The notes under the pieces are model-generated. The model had not been told where the DNA came from, did no database searches, and saw nothing but the letters and a program-made list of their open reading frames with translations. A program made the position numbers and the translations under genes. Positions 1 through 43,080 of a DNA stretch of 64,000 bases are shown here, piece after piece; the stretch's first letter is position 1, and each line of letters starts with the position of its first letter. The stretch comes from Microcebus murinus (lineage: Eukaryota > Chordata > Mammalia > Primates > Cheirogaleidae), in contig NC_134124.1 of NCBI RefSeq assembly GCF_040939455.1, positions 34,113,138 through 34,177,137 of the forward strand, read 5' to 3'.

Positions 1-1507
1 CTTGATTTATGGTCTCTTAATGTATGTGCTTATTGAGACTACCATCCTACAAAGGGGGAAAAGATATGAACCCAAACTGAAAGATTATTTTTTAACTGTT
101 ATTTATACGTGGGAAAGTATATTTTTTCATATTTTGATGTACAGTTTGTTATTTTTAATTGGCTTTACTGAGATATAATTTATATATAATAAAATTTACT
201 GATATTAAGTGACTGGTTCAATGAGTCCTGACAAATGTGTACATGTACACAATCATGAACCACCACAACCAATATACAGAATATTTTCATCACAGCAAAA
301 AGCTTTCTTATTCCCCCTTCTAGCCAATCCCTTCCCCCTACCTTTAGCCCAGGGAACCACTGTCTACTTTCTCTCACTGTAGTTTGCCTTATCCAGAATT
401 ATATGTAAGTGAAATCATATAATATGGAATTACTTGTCTGGCTTATTTCATTTAGCATAATGACTTTGAGATTCATCCGTGTTGTGTTAAGAATCATTTA
501 GTTTATTCCTTTCTTTGGCTGAGTATTATTCCACTGCATGGATTACTACAGTTTGTTTACCCATTCAGCAGCTGATGGACACTTGGGTTTTTTCCATTAT
601 TTGGCTATTTTGAATAAAGCTGTATAAACATTCATATATAAGTCTTTAGATAGATAAATCTTTTTTATTTCTCTTGGCTAAATACCTAGGTGTGGGATTT
701 CTGGGTTATATGCTAAGTGTATTTTTAACATTATAAGAAACTGACAAGACAGTTTTCCAAAGTGTATATACCATTTTGCTTCCACCAACAATGTATGAGG
801 GTTTCAGTTGTTCTATATACTCACCAACACCTGCTATTATCAATCCTTTTAACCTTAGTCATGCTGGTGGGTGTGAAGTAGAATCTCATTTTGGTTTTAA
901 TTTGCATTTCACTAATGAATAATGATTTGAGCATCTTTTCATGCTTATTTGCCATTCATGTATCTTCTGGTGAAGTGTTCAACTCTTTTACTCTTTTTTT
1001 TTAACTGAGTTTTTTTATTTTGTCACTGAGTTGAGTTGTTATATATTCTGGATGTTAATCGTTTATCACATACATGTTTTACAAATATTTTTCCAGCCTG
1101 TGACTTATATTTGTATTTTCCTAACAGTATCTTCTGAAGAGCAAATGTTTTTAATTTTGAGAAAGTCCAATTTATTGGTTTTTTATGGTTTATATTTTTT
1201 GAGTCCTCTTCTAAGAAATCCTTGCTTAACCCACAGCCATTAATGATTTCTTCTATGTTTTCTAATAGTTTTAGCTCTTATGTTTCGATCTATGATTCAT
1301 TTCAGTTTAATTTTATAATAAATCTTAAAATCAGGTAGTATAGCCCTTTAATTTTGTTTTGTTTTTTTCTTTTAAAATTGTTTTGGCTATTCTGGGTCCA
1401 TTGTCTTTTTATATAAATCTTAGAATCAACTTGTCAGTTTCTCCTGTTTAAAAAAAATGTATGAGAATTTTTATTAGGATTGCATTGAATCTATAACTCA
1501 ATTTGGG

Positions 1508-1569
1508 GATAATTAACATTATTAGTTTTTTTGTTTGTTTGTTTTTTTGTTTGATAATTAACATTATTA
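1508..1569 (-). repeat. Perfect 17-bp direct repeat flanking a 28-bp T-rich insert (tail-only retrotransposition footprint)
   Basis: gataattaacattatta occurs at 1508-1524 and again at 1553-1569. Between them lie only 28 bases made of T with interspersed G. This has the structure of an L1-machinery insertion in which nothing but the poly(A) tail was copied. Confidence 0.75.
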
Positions 1570-1779
1570 ACAATACTTCAATCTCTGAAAATGGAATCTG
1601 TCTCCATTTATGTAGATATTACTATTTCTCAGCAGCATTTTTATAGTTTTGAATTTATGAGCCATATATATTTATTATATTTGTAAGTAAATATTTTATT
1701 TCTTATGCTATTGTAAGTGATATTAAACTTCAGTTTCCTATTTTTCTTTGCTGCCATATAGAGTTGCAGTTGATTTTTT

Positions 1780-2082
1780 GTTTTGTTTTTGTTTTTGTTT
1801 TTAGACAGAGTCTCACTCTGTTGCCCCAGCTAGAGCGCCATGGCGTTAGCCTAGCTCATAGCAACCTCAAACTCCTAGGCTCAAGCAATCCTTCTGCCTC
1901 AGCCTCAAGAGTAGCTGGGACTACAGGCATGCACCACCATGCCCAGCTAATTTTTTCTATTTTTGGTAGAGACAGGGTCTCACTCTTGCTTAGTCTGGTC
2001 TTGAACTCTTGAGCTCAAACGATCCACCCGCCTCGGCCTCCCAGTGTGCTAGGATTACAGGCATGAGCCACCGCACCTGGCT
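1780..2082 (-). mobile_element. Alu (antisense), inserted in the L1
   Basis: A T-rich start is followed by gacagagtctcactctg through to ccgcacctggct. Flanks ttgcagttgattttt and tacaattgatgtttt look like a decayed target-site duplication. Confidence 0.9.
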
Positions 2083-2695
2083 ACAATTGATGTTTTTTAA
2101 CATATTGACCTTGTGTCCTGCAACCTTGCTAAACTCATTTTGTCTGGTAGCTTTTTGTAGGTTTCTGAAGATTTTCTATGTAGATATATCTCCAAATAAA
2201 GGCAGTTTTACCGCTTCCTTTTCCATCTGGATGGTTTTTTTCTTGCCTTACCACACTGGCTAGAACCTACAATATAATGTTGAATCAAAGTGGTAATAAC
2301 AAACATTTTTTCCTTATCTCCAATGTTAGGGGGTAAGTATTCAGTCTCACAGCATTCAATATAATGTTAGGTTTTTCATAAATGCTTTTTATCCTGTTGA
2401 GGAAATTTCTTTCTATTTATAGTTTTCTTAGAGTATTATCATAAATGGATGTTAAATTTTAGCAAATGCTTTTTCTGCATCCACTGATATGATCCTATGG
2501 TTTTTCTTCTTTGGTCTATTAATGGATTATGTTAATGTTAATCATCTTGAATGGTATTCAAATATTAAGCCAAACTTGCATTCCACACTTGGTTATTATG
2601 TATTACCCTTATATATCACTGGATCTGGTTTGTCAAAATTTTGATACAATTTTTTGCTTCTGTGTTAATGACAGATAGTGATGTGTTCTTTAGTT

Positions 2696-3013
<318 letters not shown>

Positions 3014-3480
3014 GTTCTTTAGTTCTTATATAATTTTCTGTTCTTGTAGCTATGTCTTGCTTTAGTCTCAGTGTAGTGCCTGAGGATGTTTCATCCTTTC
3101 CTGTTTTCTCAAAAAAATAATGTAGAGTTGTTGTTAGTTCTTCCTTAAATGTTTGATAGAATTCTCCAGTGAAACCATCTGGCATAGAGTTTTCTTTGTG
3201 TGGAAGGTTTTTAACTACAAGTTATATTTTTTATAGCTATATAGCTATTCCAATTATTTTGAGTGGTATTTGGTAGTTTGTACCATTAAAGGAATTTGTT
3301 CTTTTCATTTCATTTGTTCTTTTCATGTAAAGTTCATATAATAATATTGACATAAAATTGTTTACAATATCCCCTTTCTTTATTTCTATAGGAACGGTTG
3401 TGATGTCCCTTCCATCTTTCTTGGTATTGACAGTTTGTTTCTTCTCTCTTTTTTTCTTGATTATTCTGACTATAGGTTTT

Positions 3481-3840
3481 TTTGTTTTGGGGGGTTTTTT
3501 TTGAGACAGGGTCTCACTCTGTTGCCCAAGCTAGAGTGCCATCTCACAGCAACCTCAAACTCCTGCGCTCAAGCTATCCTCCTCCCTCAGCCTCACAGAT
3601 AGTTGGGACTACAGGCATGTGCCGCCATGCCCGGCTAATTTTATATATTGTTTTTTTCTTTTTTCTTTTTCTTTTTTTTTTTTTTTACTTGTCCAGCTAA
3701 TTTCTTTCTATTTTTTTAATAGAGATGGGGTCTCTCTCTTGCTCAGGCTGGTCTCAAACTCCTGAGCTCAAACGATCCTCCCGCCTCAGCCTCACAGAGT
3801 GAGTGCTAGGATTGCAGGCGTGAGCCAGCACGCCCAGCCA
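3481..3840 (-). mobile_element. Lemur-type Alu (antisense) with an expanded T-rich linker
   Basis: It runs from tttgagacagggtctcactctg to cacgcccagcca. The central linker contains a long T/C-rich expansion (about 3650-3686) followed by cttgtccagctaatttc. Confidence 0.9.
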
Positions 3841-4795
3841 GCTTATTGATTTTCTTGCAAAGAACCAGTTTTTTAGTTTTCAATAATTTTCTCTGTATTA
3901 TTTTTCTGTTTTTTTATTTAACATTATATTTTTATTCTCTAGAAGTTGATCTTTATTGTTTTTTTCCTTTTTTACTTTGTTTTTTCTTTTCTAGTCTTTT
4001 TTTTTCAAGATAGAAGCTTAGATCATTGATTTTAGGCCTTTTCTAATATATACCTTTCATGCTTTATTTAAGCACTCGTACAGCTACACCTCACAAATTT
4101 TGATATATTTTGTTTTTATTTTATTCAGTTCAAAAATATTTTCTAATTGCCCTGCTGATTACTTTAGCCAATGGATTGTTACCTAGAAGCACATTGCTTA
4201 TTTTCCAAATATTTGGAGATATTTCTGATATTTTTCTTTGATTGACTACAGTTTTATTCCACTGTGTCATACAATATACTCAATGATTTTTATACTTTAA
4301 ATTTATTGAGACTTTTTTATGGTCCAAAATATGGTGAATGCTCCTTGGAGACTTGAAATAAATGTGTATTTCATTGTTGGGAAGAGTGTTCTATAAGTGT
4401 CGGGTCTAGTCGATAATGTTCAGATTTTCTGTAATCTTACTTGTTAGTTGTTTGTTGTCTACATGTTCTATGAATTAGCAAAAGAGAAGTGCTGAAGTCT
4501 CTAACTATAATAATAGATTTGTACTATGTCTCCTTTCAGTTTTTTCAGTTTTTGTATCAAGTATCTTAAAGCTCTGTTATTTATATTTAGGATTATTATG
4601 TACCTTGAATTAACCCCTTTGTCATGATGAAATGACCCTCTTTATTTCTGGTAATATATTTCCTCTGAAATCTACGTTGTCTAATATTATTAACTTCTCT
4701 AGCTATCTTTTGATTAGTGTTAGCCTCTTTTTCCAACCTTTCACTTTTAAAGAAGTTTCTTTGTATTTAAAGTTGGTTTCTTGTAGACAGCATAT

Positions 4796-5584
4796 ATTTT
4801 CTTTTGCTGCTATAACAAATTACTACAAACTTGATTCCTTAAAACGATACAAATTTATTATACTTTTTTGTTTTTGTTTTGTTTTTTAGAGACAGGTCTC
4901 ACTCTGTTGCCCAGGCTGGAGTGCAGTTGTGGGATCATAGCCCCCTGAAACCTCAACTCCTAGGCTCAAGTAATCCTCCTGTCTCCAGAGTAGCTAGGAC
5001 TATAAGCGCACACCACCACGCCCAGCTAATTTTTTTAATTTTTTGTAGAGACAGGTTCTCACTACATTGCCCAGGCTGGTCTCAAACTCTTGGGCTTAGG
5101 CAGTACTGCCACCTTAGTCTCCCAAAGTTCTGAGATCACAGTCTTGAGCCACTGCACCCAGCCTATCTTATGGTTTTGTAGGTCAGAAGTCTGACATAGG
5201 TCTTACTGGACCAAAACCAAAGTGTTAGCAGGACTGTATTCCTTTAAAGGGCTCTAGAAACAAATTCATTTCCTTGCCTGTCTAGCTTCTAGAGACCACC
5301 TACATTCCTTGGCTCTTGGTTTCCTTCCTCCATTTTCAAATCTAGCAAAGTCACATCTTTTTGATAGTTCTTCCATAGCTACATCTCCCTCTGACTCTGA
5401 CTTCTTCTGCTTCTCTCTTCTACTTTTAAGGACCCTTGGGTTTACCATGGGCCTACCTAGATAATCCAGAATAATTTCCCTATTTTAAGGTCAACTCATT
5501 AGCAACCTTAAGTCCTCTTTGCCATGTAACCTGACATATTCACAGGTTCTGGGAATTAGGACATGGATATATTTTTCAAACACA
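4796..5584 (-). mobile_element. MLT1-type LTR (antisense ERVL-MaLR), split by an Alu
   Basis: The left part (4796-4866) reads gctgctataacaaattactac and the right part (5164-5584) continues with the gaaagtcc-like, ttggctcttggtttcc and tattcacaggttctgg blocks of the reverse complement of MLT1. L1 resumes on both sides at gacagcatata / atatagctggg, so this is a solo LTR inserted in the L1. No viral coding sequence is present. Confidence 0.7.
4867..5163 (-). mobile_element. Alu (antisense) inside the MLT1 LTR
   Basis: It starts with a T-run and agagacaggtctcactctg and ends at ccactgcacccagcc. It lacks the lemur-specific linker, so it is likely an older Alu. Confidence 0.9.
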
Positions 5585-6945
5585 CAATATATAGCTGGGT
5601 CATACTTTTATATCAAATCTCAGTGTCTCTGCCTTCTAATTAGTATTTTCAACCATTTAATATAACTACCAGTATGTTTAAGTTTAAATCTACAATATTG
5701 CTATTTATAGCCATGCCTCTTCATTTTTTAGTGGTGCTCTAGGGATTTACAATCTACATTTACCATCTTCAGATAATATTATTGCAGTTTACTTTCAAAT
5801 AATCACAGTCTACCTCTCTTCCTCTATTTCTACTCCTTCTGGAACTCTAATTTTATATGTATTATATACTTTTTACTGTTTTCCTAGAGTTCACTGATAC
5901 TCTGGAGTTTTTTCTCTTTACCTTTCTGTTCTTCATTTTGTGTAGTTCCTATAGGTATATCTTCAAGTTCACTGGTTTTTTTTTTCCTCTATAATACCTA
6001 ATCTGCTATTACTCCTGTATTTTTTTCATTTTAGATATTGTATTTTTATCCTCTAGATGTTCTAATTTGGTCTTTTTTTATATCTTCCATTTTTCTCATC
6101 AGGTTCATATTTTCCTTTAACCTTGATCATATGTATAAGATTTATATCTACTAATGTCATTTCTATATCAGCTTCTGTGGATTTATTGTTCTCCATATGG
6201 GTCATATTTTCTGAATTTTACTTTGCCTTGTTATTTTTGATTGTATGCTGGACATTGTGAATTTTACATTTTGAATTTTACTTCAGTGTGGGATTTTGAT
6301 ATATTTTTTTAAAGATTATGGATTCTGTTCTGTCTTGCAGTTGAATAACTTTTGGATCAATTTGACTCATTTGAGATCAAATGGCAGCCTTTATTTGGGG
6401 ACAATTGAGCTCTACTACTAAGATGTGAGCCCTATGAGGACATTCTAATGCTCCATGTATTATGAAGTTTCTCCACAAACTATTCCCAGTTTCTAATCTT
6501 CAGTTTCTCATAGCATCCTTTCCCCAGCCTTGGGGAGTTTCTTCCCATACTTTCACAGGTCATTGTTCAGATAAACAATAGAGAGGACTCCCTTGCAAAT
6601 CTATAGAACTGTCTTCTTCTGTAGGTCCCACACTCTGGTACCACAAGTTTTAGCTGCTTCAGCCTCCTCAAATTTCAATCTTTTATTCTCCAATGCAGTG
6701 AAACCACTTGGCTTTATTTGTATTTCCTCTCCTTGGCCTGCAACCTAGAAACTGCTTTGGGCAGTAAGCTGGAGCAATTATAGGTATTACATCATTGGTT
6801 TTCCTCTTTTCTAGTTTAATAGTGCTCTACTGCTTGTACAATAATTGAAAACCATTGTTTCATATATTTTGTCCTGTTTTCTAGTTGTTTATGGCAGAAG
6901 GGCAAATTCTCATAGCAGTTAATTCTTCATGGACATAAGCAGAAG

Positions 6946-9900
6946 TCTTTTATTATTACAGTTTGACTTCACATTCTTTTATCTCACATCAAAATAGTAC
7001 TTGAAGATTTTTAATTAATTGTAGGCAACTATGTTATTTTCAACATATCATTTTGATAAGCCCTGGAATCTGCATGTTAACAGGCTGTCAATGGAGTCTT
7101 GATAAAGTTGCATTATGTATGGAGTACTCAATTTGGATTTAAGTTCCAGTGCTGCCACTTAATACTTGCATGACCATGGACACATACCATGTGCCTGGTG
7201 CTGTCATAGGTGTTACATATATATACTTCATTCATTTCATTCTCAGAACCATCTGCATACCACAAGTGGGTTAGGTGCTCTAAGAGAACTGTTTTTCCTT
7301 GTTTCCTACTTAATTGTAAGCTTTTGAAGAACAGTAACAGTGTCTTAATCACTGCTTTATTCCCAGTTTCTAGCATTCTGGTAAGTGCTCAGTAAATATT
7401 TATTGAATGAATTAAAAGATAATATTTTCATTATACAGATGAGTAGCTGTGGCTTAGAGAAGTGAAACAGTTCACCCAAGATTATACAACTAAAGTGTTT
7501 CATCTAGGATGTCTGTTAAACTCTAAAACTCATTCTTCTTCACCATACTACCATGTTAGATCTACCTGATAAGGGTCATAGCTTTAACAGCTAGGTGCTT
7601 GGTAGAGATGGTTTTCCTTGTACATATTGGTGATTTTATCTTCAACCTTGTGTTTTATTGCAAATTGGCATTGTAATCATTGGATAACCCTAGCAGGTGA
7701 ATTGTGCCCTGTGTCTTCAAGAAAGAGAACTATTTAGAACATTGAAAGTAACCACTTGGATTTTTCCTTTCCCCAAAATGATATATTTGCAAAGAGGCAT
7801 TTATTGGTATTGTTTGGGTTATAGACAGGTTTCAGTTCTACTGTAGCCTCAGTGGGAAAAAAATGGGAAGGAGGTACAGAAAAGTAAGTGATAAAGTAAT
7901 GACTTGACTAATATTCTGAACATGATATTTCAAAATTTTAGTTAATTATCATTCCTTATCATTTTTAGTTTCATGCTCTTTTTAATTACTCATCCATTCT
8001 CCATGCCCCACCCCCACCGAACTCCCATATTTTTACAGAGACAAAACACAGGGCTTACAAAAAGCTGCTCTTAATAATGGCTCCCAATGCATTCATTCAA
8101 TAATAATCAGTTGTGCACATACTATATACCAGATAACTATTCTAGACCTTGACAGTACCAAAGAGAACAAAACAGTTAAGATCCCTGCTCACATGAAGGG
8201 TTGCATTCTAGTAGGGAGAGATAACAATAAGTGAACAAACACACGCACGCACGCACACACGAAAATATCAAGTCATGACAGGTGCTAAACAAAGAATTAA
8301 AATGGGGTGATGGATGGAGAGTGTGGCTGTTTTAGAACTGATAAAGACAGGCCTCTAAAATTAGCCATGGCAGGGATGATGGTACATTCTAAACCTAAAA
8401 GACTAAACAAGGAGAGGTGAGAGCAAGCAAAAAGTTGGATCAGCTAGGAACCACTGTGTCTTTTCTTATGAAGTTCATTATTAGTAAAATGCATGTAAAG
8501 AATAAAGGAGAATATGTTGCTATCTTGAACACATTCTTGAATTGGATGGCATATATGGGATGAATATAATGTGGAGTGAAACATTTAAAAAATATTTATA
8601 ACTTAGAGACCTTGTACATTAGTTTCTCCCACCAAAAAAATAAAAGTACTAAAGAGAGAAGAGAGCTGTGGATTAGCTAAGTAGACTGACAGCATTAGTG
8701 TTCAAGGGATTGAAATAGCCAGAAAAAGAAATGAGAAGTGAAAAAGTGAAAACCTAGTGTATGTCGGGCACTGTGTTACAATCTTTACACACTTAATCTT
8801 ATTCATGTCTCACAACACCTTACAAAGTAGGTAGTATTAAGCACATTTTACAGAAGTGCAATTGAAGCTCGGTGAAAATCTAGAAAATAATAGATTCAAA
8901 CCTAGACCCACCTATTTACAAAACGACTGTTTTATGCAAATAGGCCTTTTGTCTCTGAAATTGCCTTTCAGACCATACTTTTCCAAGACCTTCATCCTCT
9001 CTTCTGTTGTAGTGAGAAGTTTTGAGCTGAAGCCAAATTTCAGCTCAGCCCCATTATCATTCTTCCTGACTCTCAGTTAAGCAGTTCTTCCTATACAGTT
9101 AACTTTTCAGCACAGCTTTCGGTGATGGGTCTTAGTGAGCAGAAGGGCTATTACTGATGCATGTGTTTCCTGTGTAGACTGTTGCAGAAGAAAAGGAACA
9201 CTTGGTTGTTTTCAATGCCAAACAACAAGTTACTAGGGAGGACAAAATGCCTATTAGGTTTATTTATTTCTAAAATTATCTAAATTATGGATGTAATCCT
9301 TTTTAAAAGATTCGAAACACCAAAAACCAGGACAAAATATGAAAATTTTTGACTTATGCACATCCTTTATGTCAGATAGTTTCTTTATTTGAATCTCATG
9401 TAATAGCTTGAGCTACAAAGAAAACCAATAATAATACACGGTGCTCAGCACCTTCATTTTGTTTTTGACTAAATGCCCCTTAATCCTTATGATTCCACAC
9501 TTTTAAATCTACCCTAAAATAACATTTATCTTTTTCCAAGTTCCCAACCATAAATCAGCCATAATGGAAGCTGTTCTTGCTTTTATTGCAAAGATATGTG
9601 CTCCAACCTTTGTGTCTAAAGTGTTTACCTGGCTTTTTCACAGCTGACTCAGTGGATTGGAGCCTTTTAATGCAACCTGCATGGCATGTGGTCACCAAAT
9701 CTATGCAAAGTCTTTGTAATTTTCATATGATTGATAGCATATTGCTATTCACTGGTGAGGGGAACCATATCTATTTCCTGTTTGCCTTTGTAGATGTTAA
9801 GTTACTTAATCCATTTACTTTCATGATTGGGATTTCAAATGCAGAAATGTGACAGAAAAGCAAGCAGACTCAACAAATCTGTGTCTAACTCTTGGGCCTA

Positions 9901-11480
9901 GATATTTTCTGCTATATAATGTGTTACCTCCCAGGATTATAAAACCAAAGCTCCCTTTTGTACAAAGTGAACCAGTTAGTGGGGAGAGATAAATACGAAA
10001 TTAACTAATCAATTTATCAAACGCCATAGCTTTAGGAGGAAAAAAAAGCTTTTTATTTTTGCTTAGACCTTGGATAAATTACTTAATCTCTGAGCTTCAG
10101 ATTTCTCATTTAACAATGCAAATAATGCTATATAAAGTAGTTGTTAGAAGTAAATGAGATGGTAATTTTAGTGTGTAAAGGAGATTCTCAATAAATGGTT
10201 GCTCTGTCATGTTACTTACTTGCTCAGAAAGCCTTCAATGACACCTCTATTGCCTTTCAAATCAAATGTAAATGTCTCAGCCCCACTATTGGATGCCCTC
10301 AAGTAAGAACCACCCCCCAAACTACTATGTCAGTCTTCTTTTATGACTCTCCTACACATTCTCTCAGCCAAACCAAAAGTCTACTCCCTGAATACACTCT
10401 CCTCTTTTTACCATGAGGGCAAACCTGTAATTATTGCCATTTTTGAGTGTCCATTGTGTTTTAAGAAGGTGTGTCTGCTATTTACATAGGTATTGTTGCT
10501 AAATACCTAATTTTAATGTAGTGGTTAAGAATATAGATCCAGAGTCTAGCTCCTCATTTATTTTCATACCTTGGCTGCACAGTCTTCTAGCTAGTCACTT
10601 AGTCTCTCTAAGCCTCAGTGTCTTCACCTGTAAATGGAGATAATAACAGTAAGTATTATAGTGCTGCTGTGAAGATTAAAAATAATAATTCATGTAAAGC
10701 ACTTAACACAGTAACTAACACATAGTAAGCTCTCAATAAATATCAGGTATTTTTATTACTATACAACTTGTTATTTCTCATTCACCTCTGCCAAAATATT
10801 TTACATATGGTGAGAAAAATGAAGTGGCACTTTCAAAGTAATAACACAACAAGTAATTGGAAAAGATGGGACTTGAAACCAGAGCTATCTGGCTCCAAAA
10901 TCCTTTCGCACCACACTGTTGCCTTATGCTAATCTCTCTACCTGAAAAATATCCTTCCTTATGTCTAAATGGAATAATCTTTTGCAGCCCATCTCTGGTG
11001 TTGCCTCCTTCACCAAGCTGTCCTTGATCACCATCTAAATGTGAGCTCTCCCCCAGAATCCTCAGTGTGTCCCCTCATTCTTACATAGCATTTTGCTGTA
11101 GTGACTTGTCTACTAAGCCATGAGCTCTTTGACACCTGGCTTGGCGTTAGACTCCTGTTTCCTCTGAAGCAGAGTACTTTCCATTAAGTAGATACTTTTA
11201 TTAACAGTCACTTTAACTGAACAGAAGTTGTTGAGGTCACAAATGGAAAATTCTGTCCAATTCAATCTGAGAATCATTTACTTACTGAAGTGTCTCTAGG
11301 CGTAGCCCTGTAATAGACCCTTTGTTTAAAGAAATAAGAAAATTCCCTGCCCTCAAGGAATTTACAGTTTGGTAAAAGTGCTTTGAATCCGAAAGTGATT
11401 TTTTTTTAGTGGAGACATTATAATCAAATGAAGCAAATACTTAAGTAATGCAAATGAATTCTTATTTATTGTTTATACAG
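6946..11480 (+). other. RANBP17 intron: unique sequence with ancient MIR/L2 fragments
   Basis: No exon is seen. Fragments recognised by eye: L2-like 7150-7420, MIR 7425-7560, L2 8078-8235, MIR 8750-8910, MIR 10060-10200, L2 10200-10420, MIR 10510-10750, MIR 10790-10925, L2 10930-11210. A short (CA/CG)n run lies at 8238-8263. The boundaries are approximate and the elements strongly diverged. Confidence 0.6.
10510..10750 (+). mobile_element. MIR element
   Basis: The order gtagtggttaagaatatag ... tagtcacttagtctctctaagcctcagtgtcttcacctgtaaa ... agtaagctctcaataaat follows the MIR consensus. This is the clearest of the MIR copies in this intron. Confidence 0.75.
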
Positions 11481-40593
<29,113 letters not shown>

Positions 40594-40910
40594 TCGTGTT
40601 GTGCCCAGCAACCTTCAGCAAGAGAATCTTGAAGGTCTGGGTCCCAGGATAGTGATGCTGGCTAGCCCAGGGGAACGTATTTTTCAAAACAAACAGCAAC
40701 AAAAGCCCTACCTTTTTATACGTCTGGCCTAATTATAAGAATTTATAATAGTCACACATAATGTAAATTCAGTCTTTGCTCTGATAAGGCAAAAGATATG
40801 TTTTCAGTCTTTCTATTGAATATTATCTTTGTTTTCATAATGCTTTGAAAGGATGTAGAAACAATATTTAACCAAAGAACATAATAAACCAGGTTTGCAC
40901 CTACGTGTCT
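40594..40910 (+). terminator. RANBP17: RANBP17 3' UTR with polyadenylation signal
   Basis: About 300 bases follow the stop codon before a canonical AATAAA at 40883-40888, with cleavage expected 10-25 bases later. The signal sits at the end of an AT-rich stretch, after which the sequence changes character. Alternative, longer 3' ends cannot be excluded from sequence alone. Confidence 0.7.
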
Positions 40911-42355
40911 GCTATTTTATGGTTGCAATTAAGGTTGTCAGTTTGTTGGAGATGCAGCCTTCAACATGGATCCTGCATTGTGACAAATGCCAATGGAACC
41001 GTTAAATTAGCAGTTTGTTGTGAGTCTGCAAGAGGCAGCTTTAGGGACTTTGGGCCATGGGCATTAGAAGGAGCCTGGGAGCACTGCGGGGCATCCCACA
41101 GGACTGCACACAGCCCTCTCTGCCTCAGCCGCATCTGATAAAGTTGAGAGACAGTAACACAATTAAATGACTTACAAACAACGTTTGCTTTTCACTGGCA
41201 TAAATCTGAAGTGGTTCAGTCTAGAAGAATTAAGCTGTGCAGTTACTGCCTGCAGAGATATTTCTTTGGAAGGAGTCATGTAGCTCCAGTAAGAAGTTCT
41301 GGGTGGTGTCGGCATCCAGCCCTGCCTCCATTTAATTTTTAAGAGAAGCCAAATGTAACTGCTAAAATATTGTATTTGAAGCAGCTCTGCCTTCTCGTTC
41401 TACCCAAAACAGTTCTAAGTGCTAAAGTTCAGATTTTCAGAGGACAAGAAACAGCTGGTTTCCATTCCTCCACAAAAACTTATTACTGTTGGGATTGTGA
41501 CTTAACCCAAACCCAGAACATGAAGGCCTTTATAGTTTGTGATATACTGTAACTAGGCTATTAATTTGAGATTGCCACTGTCAAGTGGGTTTTTTTTTTT
41601 ATCTCACCGCTCTGTTTTTATGGTTCAGGCTTATAATAAATATTGTGCCCTTTATTTCTGATAAGACATGAAAGCTTGTCTTTCTTTAACAGGGCTCCTG
41701 TTAAAATCTCATTTCTCGGACTAGTGTTTCTTGCAACCTTTCTTGATAGCTGAGTTTTACAACAGGCTTGTCACATAAAAGCAGAGTCACCAACTTTATC
41801 TCAAAATGTTTGCCTTCCATGTGTGAAGGAAATTATAGGAAAATGTGTCATAGATAGGATTACTTCTAGTATTTAATGGAGAAATAAGCTTCAGCCTTAT
41901 ACCATATTTCATTAGAAATGGGAAATAAAATTTTCCTTGAAAAGGGAAATTCTGAACGCTATAAGACATCAGCCATTCAGAGAAGTTTAACAAGAATTTC
42001 TATTTCTTGGGGGCTTATAACTGCATGCTCCATCCCACAATGTGTTATAGAAGCCCTATCCCATTCTGCACTGTTTTTACAAAATCTAGGATCTAAAAGC
42101 ACCATATCATTTGCATTAAAATTCTCACAAGAAAATGACAATGTGCACTTGCTCCTCATTGCCACACTGCCAGAGGTCACTTGGTGGTTTCGCACTAGCC
42201 AAGAAAGGCTCCACCAGACTTGGCCTTTGAGAGCTGTTCTCAGAGGAACACTGGTCAGACCTGCCAGCAGGGGGGCTGACCCGGCAAGACCTGTCCGTGG
42301 TGCTGGCCTCGCAGAGCACACTGAGGGCTCTCTTGCCCTTCTTGCCCTTTACATC
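40911..42355. other. Intergenic, no recognised feature
   Basis: Between the RANBP17 polyadenylation signal and the first intergenic MIR I see neither a named repeat nor a supportable gene. The open frames at 41918-42451 (+) and 41977-42321 (-) look incidental. Confidence 0.6.
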
Positions 42356-42359
42356 CGTT

Positions 42360-42500
42360 ACTCCCGCTGTCCTCACAACAGCCTTATAGAGGTAGACAGC
42401 ATTAGTCCCACTTTGCAGATGAGGACTCTAAGGCTCAGAGATGGTATATAGTTTACACAGGTCATAACAGGCAGGATTTGAACCCTTATCTGTCTCACTT
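42360..42500 (-). mobile_element. MIR element (antisense)
   Basis: Ordered matches gaggtagacagcattagtcc, cactttgcagatgaggactc and ggcaggatttgaacccttat correspond to the MIR reverse complement. Confidence 0.65.
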
Positions 42501-42584
42501 CAAAGAAATTCCTGGCCTCTTCCAAGGAAGACAATTTTCAGAATGGTGAGTTGAAACCTGTTACATTTAAGTTGATTACCATTT

Positions 42585-43080
42585 GTTTTTTGGAACTCTA
42601 CTGTTAAATAACAAATTTCTCAAAACTTAGTGTCTTAAGGCAACATTTATTATCTCACAGTTCCTGTAGGTCAGGGATTCATAGCTGAGTCCTCTCTTCG
42701 GGGTCTCTCACAGGCTGCAGTCAGGGTTATCAGCCAAGGCTGTGATCATGTCAAGGCGTGACTGGGGAGGGTATGCATCCAGGCCCACTGGGGGCTGTCA
42801 GCAGGAGTCAGGTTCTCAGGGGTTGTCGCCTCAGTTTTCTGCCAAATGGGCCTCTCAACACTGAGCTCACAACACTGACATCTTGTTTCGTGAGAAAAGA
42901 GCCAAAGAGAGTACAGCAATCTGGAAGTCCAGGCTTTTATAACCTCATCTCAGAAGGGGCGTCCCTTCACTTCTGCTGCATCCCATTCATTAGAAGTAAA
43001 TCACTAGGTCTAGGCCACACATACGAGAACCTGATTTGGGACTGTGTCCCCCATCCCCAAGCTTGCCAGAGTCTGCCTCG
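42585..43080 (-). mobile_element. Ancient interspersed repeat, LTR-like
   Basis: It starts taacaaatttctcaaaactt then gcaacatttattatctcac and ends with cccattcattagaagtaaat, cactaggtctaggcc, an order I know from old mammalian LTR-type repeats. I cannot name the family with confidence. No coding content. Confidence 0.5.

Noticed and set aside
42262..42280. CTCF-like word ccagcaggggggctg
   Set aside because: At least one mismatch at a core position; too weak to call without a scoring matrix.
41918..42451. 177-codon plus-strand open frame between RANBP17 and TLX3
   Set aside because: No recognisable protein; the last part is a MIR and a minus-strand frame overlaps it. Not a supportable gene.
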